Under the pieces are notes generated by a model. It did no database searches. It was not told the DNA's origin and worked only from the letters and a program-made list of their open reading frames with translations. Positions 61,879-64,000 of a DNA stretch of 64,000 bases are shown here, in pieces (position 1 is the first letter of the stretch; every line of letters begins with the position of its first letter). Location: NCBI RefSeq assembly GCF_047300855.1, contig NZ_CP170197.1, positions 2,108,001 to 2,172,000 of the forward strand. Reading direction: 5' to 3'. This DNA comes from Sulfuriferula sp047300855 (GTDB taxonomy: Bacteria; Pseudomonadota; Gammaproteobacteria; Burkholderiales; Sulfuriferulaceae). Both the position numbers and the translations under genes were made by a program.

Positions 61879-62730
61879 ATGGTGCTTCCCACCGATATTC
61901 TTAACGCCAGCATCCTGATCGTGGACGACATGGAAGCGAATGTGCTGTTGCTGGAACAAATGCTGCAGGAAGCCGGCTATTGCCGCGTATCGTCTACGAT
62001 GGATCCGCATAGCGTCAGCGCGCTGCATCGCGACCACCATTACGACCTGATTCTGCTCGATCTGCAAATGCCCGGGATGGATGGTTTCCAGGTGATGGAG
62101 AGCCTGAAGAAAATTGAAATAGACGGCTATGTTCCGATACTCGTGATTACCGCTCAACCGGCCCACAAGCTGCGCGCACTGGCCTCGGGCGCGAAGGATT
62201 TCGTATCCAAACCGTTTGACCTGATCGAAGTCAAGACGCGTATACACAACATGCTGGAAGTGCGCTTGTTGTATAAGCAACTCGAACATTTCAACCAGGT
62301 GCTGGAACAGACGGTACAGGAACGCACGGCCGAGCTGCGCGAAAGCGAAGTGCGCTTTCGCCGGTTGACTGAACTGTCATCCGACTGGTACTGGGAACAG
62401 GACGAAAACGGGCACTTCACCAATGTTTACGGGCCGGTGCTGGAAATGCTCAGCCCTGCCCAAGCGGATTCCCTACCCGACGCACCCCAGGAAACACCGG
62501 CCGCGCGCTGGAATGAGACCGAGCGCGCCGCACTCGCAGCGAACATCGCGGCGCGCCGGCCATTCCTGAATTTCATCTACAGCCGGGTTCTTGCCGATGG
62601 TGTGCATCAATATTTTCAGGTGAGCGGAGAGCCGAAGTTCGATCCAATCGGACGCTTTACCGGCTACCGTGGTGTGGGCAGAGACGTTACCGAGATCATG
62701 CTCGATATTGCCACTCCGGTTACGGCATAA
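61879..62730 (+). CDS. Receiver-PAS protein without an output domain
   Basis: A 283-residue protein: a receiver (phospho-acceptor Asp61) nearly identical to that of the upstream gene, a short coiled coil (VLEQTVQERTAELRESEVRF), and a PAS domain ending FTGYRGVGRDVTEIML. Such receiver-PAS modules usually continue into GGDEF, EAL or kinase domains, but here a stop follows within about a dozen residues. It may be a truncated relic or a small phosphate sink for the kinase. It starts 54 bases after the receiver-GGDEF gene. Confidence 0.85.
   Translation: MVLPTDILNASILIVDDMEANVLLLEQMLQEAGYCRVSSTMDPHSVSALHRDHHYDLILLDLQMPGMDGFQVMESLKKIEIDGYVPILVITAQPAHKLRALASGAKDFVSKPFDLIEVKTRIHNMLEVRLLYKQLEHFNQVLEQTVQERTAELRESEVRFRRLTELSSDWYWEQDENGHFTNVYGPVLEMLSPAQADSLPDAPQETPAARWNETERAALAANIAARRPFLNFIYSRVLADGVHQYFQVSGEPKFDPIGRFTGYRGVGRDVTEIMLDIATPVTA
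61894..62286 (+). repeat. Duplicated receiver-domain segment, copy 2
   Basis: Second copy of the receiver-coding repeat, in the receiver-PAS gene. The similarity stops abruptly after the receiver at the LYKQLE region, beyond which the two genes are unrelated (GGDEF versus PAS). Confidence 0.9.
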
Positions 62731-62810
62731 CCCGGCCGCTGTGCGTAACCGGGAATACCTGGCGGCCAGGCGCCGCGTCCGCAGTTGCGAAAACGGGAAC
62801 GGTATCCCGA

Positions 62811-63830
62811 CTACGACTCATATCCCTGTGGATTTTGCGACTGCCAGCGCCACGAATCGGCACACATGACATTCACATCGCGTTGCGCCTGCCAGCCGAA
62901 TAACTGCTGCGCGAGTGCAGGATCGGCATAACAACTGGCGATATCCCCGGCTCTTCGATCTACAATCTGGTAGGGTATTTCACGTCCGCTTGCCGCGGCA
63001 AAGGCCCGCACCATATCCAGCACGCTATAACCACGCCCGGTACCCAGATTGACCGTCACCAGACCGTCGTGACTTTCCAGATAACGCAGCGCCGCCACAT
63101 GCCCCAAGGCCAGATCCACCACATGAATGTAATCCCGCACACCGGTGCCGTCCGGGGTTGGATAGTCGCCGCCAAATGCTCTCAAAAATGGCAGCCGTCC
63201 CACCGCCACCTGCGCAATGTAAGGCATCAGATTGCTCGGGATGCCGTTCGGGTCTTCTCCAATTTGACCGCTCTCATGCGCCCCAACCGGATTGAAATAA
63301 CGCAACAGCGCAATGCGCCAGGATGGATCGGCCAGGTACAGATCACGCAGAATTTCTTCCACGATGAACTTGCTGCGCCCATAGGGATTAGTGGTCGCGC
63401 CCACCGGGAAATCCTCCCTGATGGGTACGGTATGGGGGTCACCGTAAACCGTCGCTGACGAGCTGAACACTATGCTCTTCACACCTGCCCCGGCCATCAC
63501 CTGGCACAGAGTCAGGGTGCCTCCCACGTTGTTTTCATAGTATCGCAGCGGTTGTTCCACCGACTCGCCCACCGCCTTGAGCCCGGCAAAATGAATGACC
63601 GACTGGATGTCATGCTGCGCAAAAATGGCCGTCAGCGCGTCGCGGTCGCGCACGTCAGCCTGATAAAAAATCGGCTTTTTTCCGGTGATGTCTTCCACCC
63701 GCTTCAACGCAACCTGCTTGCTGTTGCTCAGATTGTCGACTACCACGACTTCGAATCCTGCGTTAAGCAATTCCACGCAGGTGTGGGAACCAATATAGCC
63801 GGCTCCGCCGGTGATCAGGATAGTTGTCAT
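62811..63830 (-). CDS. galE: UDP-glucose 4-epimerase
   Basis: A 339-residue extended short-chain dehydrogenase interconverting UDP-glucose and UDP-galactose for surface glycans. The NAD motif is GGAGYIGSH, the catalytic set is the serine in FSSSATVYG and the YxxxK in NPYGRSKFIVEE, and the substrate site shows FNPVGAH. The ATG at 63830 (MTTILITGGAG) is the family start; the 10 codons before it are not typical. It is convergent with the receiver-PAS gene. Confidence 0.95.
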   Translation of the reverse strand: MTTILITGGAGYIGSHTCVELLNAGFEVVVVDNLSNSKQVALKRVEDITGKKPIFYQADVRDRDALTAIFAQHDIQSVIHFAGLKAVGESVEQPLRYYENNVGGTLTLCQVMAGAGVKSIVFSSSATVYGDPHTVPIREDFPVGATTNPYGRSKFIVEEILRDLYLADPSWRIALLRYFNPVGAHESGQIGEDPNGIPSNLMPYIAQVAVGRLPFLRAFGGDYPTPDGTGVRDYIHVVDLALGHVAALRYLESHDGLVTVNLGTGRGYSVLDMVRAFAAASGREIPYQIVDRRAGDIASCYADPALAQQLFGWQAQRDVNVMCADSWRWQSQNPQGYES

Positions 63831-63894
63831 TTTATTTTCTCTATTAAAACAAAGGGGCATTGCGCGTTAACTTCTGCTGCAGGAAACGCTTACT

Positions 63895-64000
63895 TCAATG
63901 CTTATCCGGTACCCGGACTGCAATGAATCGATCCACATAAACATACTTCACATATTTTTCACCAGGCGCCTGGATATAAACACCTTTGCCCTGATCCGTA
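63895..64000 (-). CDS. C-terminal end of an unidentified protein
   Basis: The last 34 codons plus stop of a frame that enters from the right window edge. The visible part reads GKGVYIQAPGEKYVKYV then VDRFIAVRVPDKH, a plausible beta-rich C-terminus. Too little is present to name a family. It lies 64 bases upstream of galE on the same strand. Confidence 0.5.
   Translation of the reverse strand, partial: TDQGKGVYIQAPGEKYVKYVYVDRFIAVRVPDKH

Noticed and set aside
1..64000. Search for tRNA, rRNA, CRISPR arrays, insertion sequences and phage genes
   Set aside because: No tRNA cloverleaf, direct-repeat array, transposase or integrase sequence was recognised; absence by eye is not proof.

Overview
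The window looks like a chromosomal segment of a betaproteobacterium, probably of the Nitrosomonadales type (Gallionella/Sideroxydans-like). This rests on gene order (trpF-trpB-trpA-accD-folC-SPOR-cvpA-purF-metZ downstream of leuCDB-asd-fimV-truA; mlaFEDCB leading into murA-hisG), on the short HisG form, and on a tsdBA-type cytochrome pair. The genus is an inference. No rRNA, tRNA, CRISPR array, transposase or phage gene was seen.

Region 1 (1-12870, all minus strand) is one tightly packed gene series. Read 5' to 3' it runs mlaF-mlaE-mlaD-TolC-like-mlaC-mlaB-yadG-yadH-ibaG-murA-hisG, then two GT9 heptosyltransferases, a GT4 glycosyltransferase and an asparagine synthetase cut by the window edge. 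Most junctions overlap by 1-14 nt or are a few bases apart, so translational coupling is likely. The theme is the cell envelope: phospholipid transport, peptidoglycan precursor and LPS core.

Region 2 (13169-20690) is mixed: a short DUF72 protein, a luciferase-like flavin oxidoreductase with a small NAD-dependent epimerase, cysS, and a plus-strand group (TPR protein, L,D-transpeptidase, ppiB, lpxH). The TPR protein and the L,D-transpeptidase share a C-terminal domain.

Region 3 (20662-41590, all minus strand) is a 21-kb biosynthetic series: an MFS transporter, leuC-leuD-leuB, asd, a catalytically dead asd paralogue, fimV, an EcfT-like membrane protein, truA, trpF-trpB-[PaiB-like]-trpA, accD, folC, a SPOR protein, cvpA, purF, then metZ. 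A SAM-II riboswitch followed by a terminator-like hairpin lies just upstream of metZ.

Region 4 (41785-62730) is accessory and stress/signalling in character. It holds two paralogous Crp/Fnr regulators, a glycine-zipper lipoprotein, CsbD, several very small membrane or secreted proteins, a thiosulfate dehydrogenase-like cytochrome pair, a PLD-type cardiolipin synthase, a KaiC-like ATPase overlapping a GGDEF-EAL protein, an Nramp-like transporter, a hemerythrin, an entericidin, an AI-2E family permease, a DUF883 protein, a hybrid histidine kinase and two receiver proteins with a recently duplicated receiver domain. The most notable observation is a 16-bp imperfect palindrome, TGTRCG-N4-CGNACA, at six intergenic positions and never inside a gene that I found. 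At each site a -10-like hexamer lies 27.5-30.5 bp from the palindrome centre, the geometry of class II Crp/Fnr activation. This points to an undescribed regulon run by one or both Crp/Fnr paralogues.

Region 5 (62811-64000) holds galE and the C-terminal end of an unidentified protein cut by the window edge.
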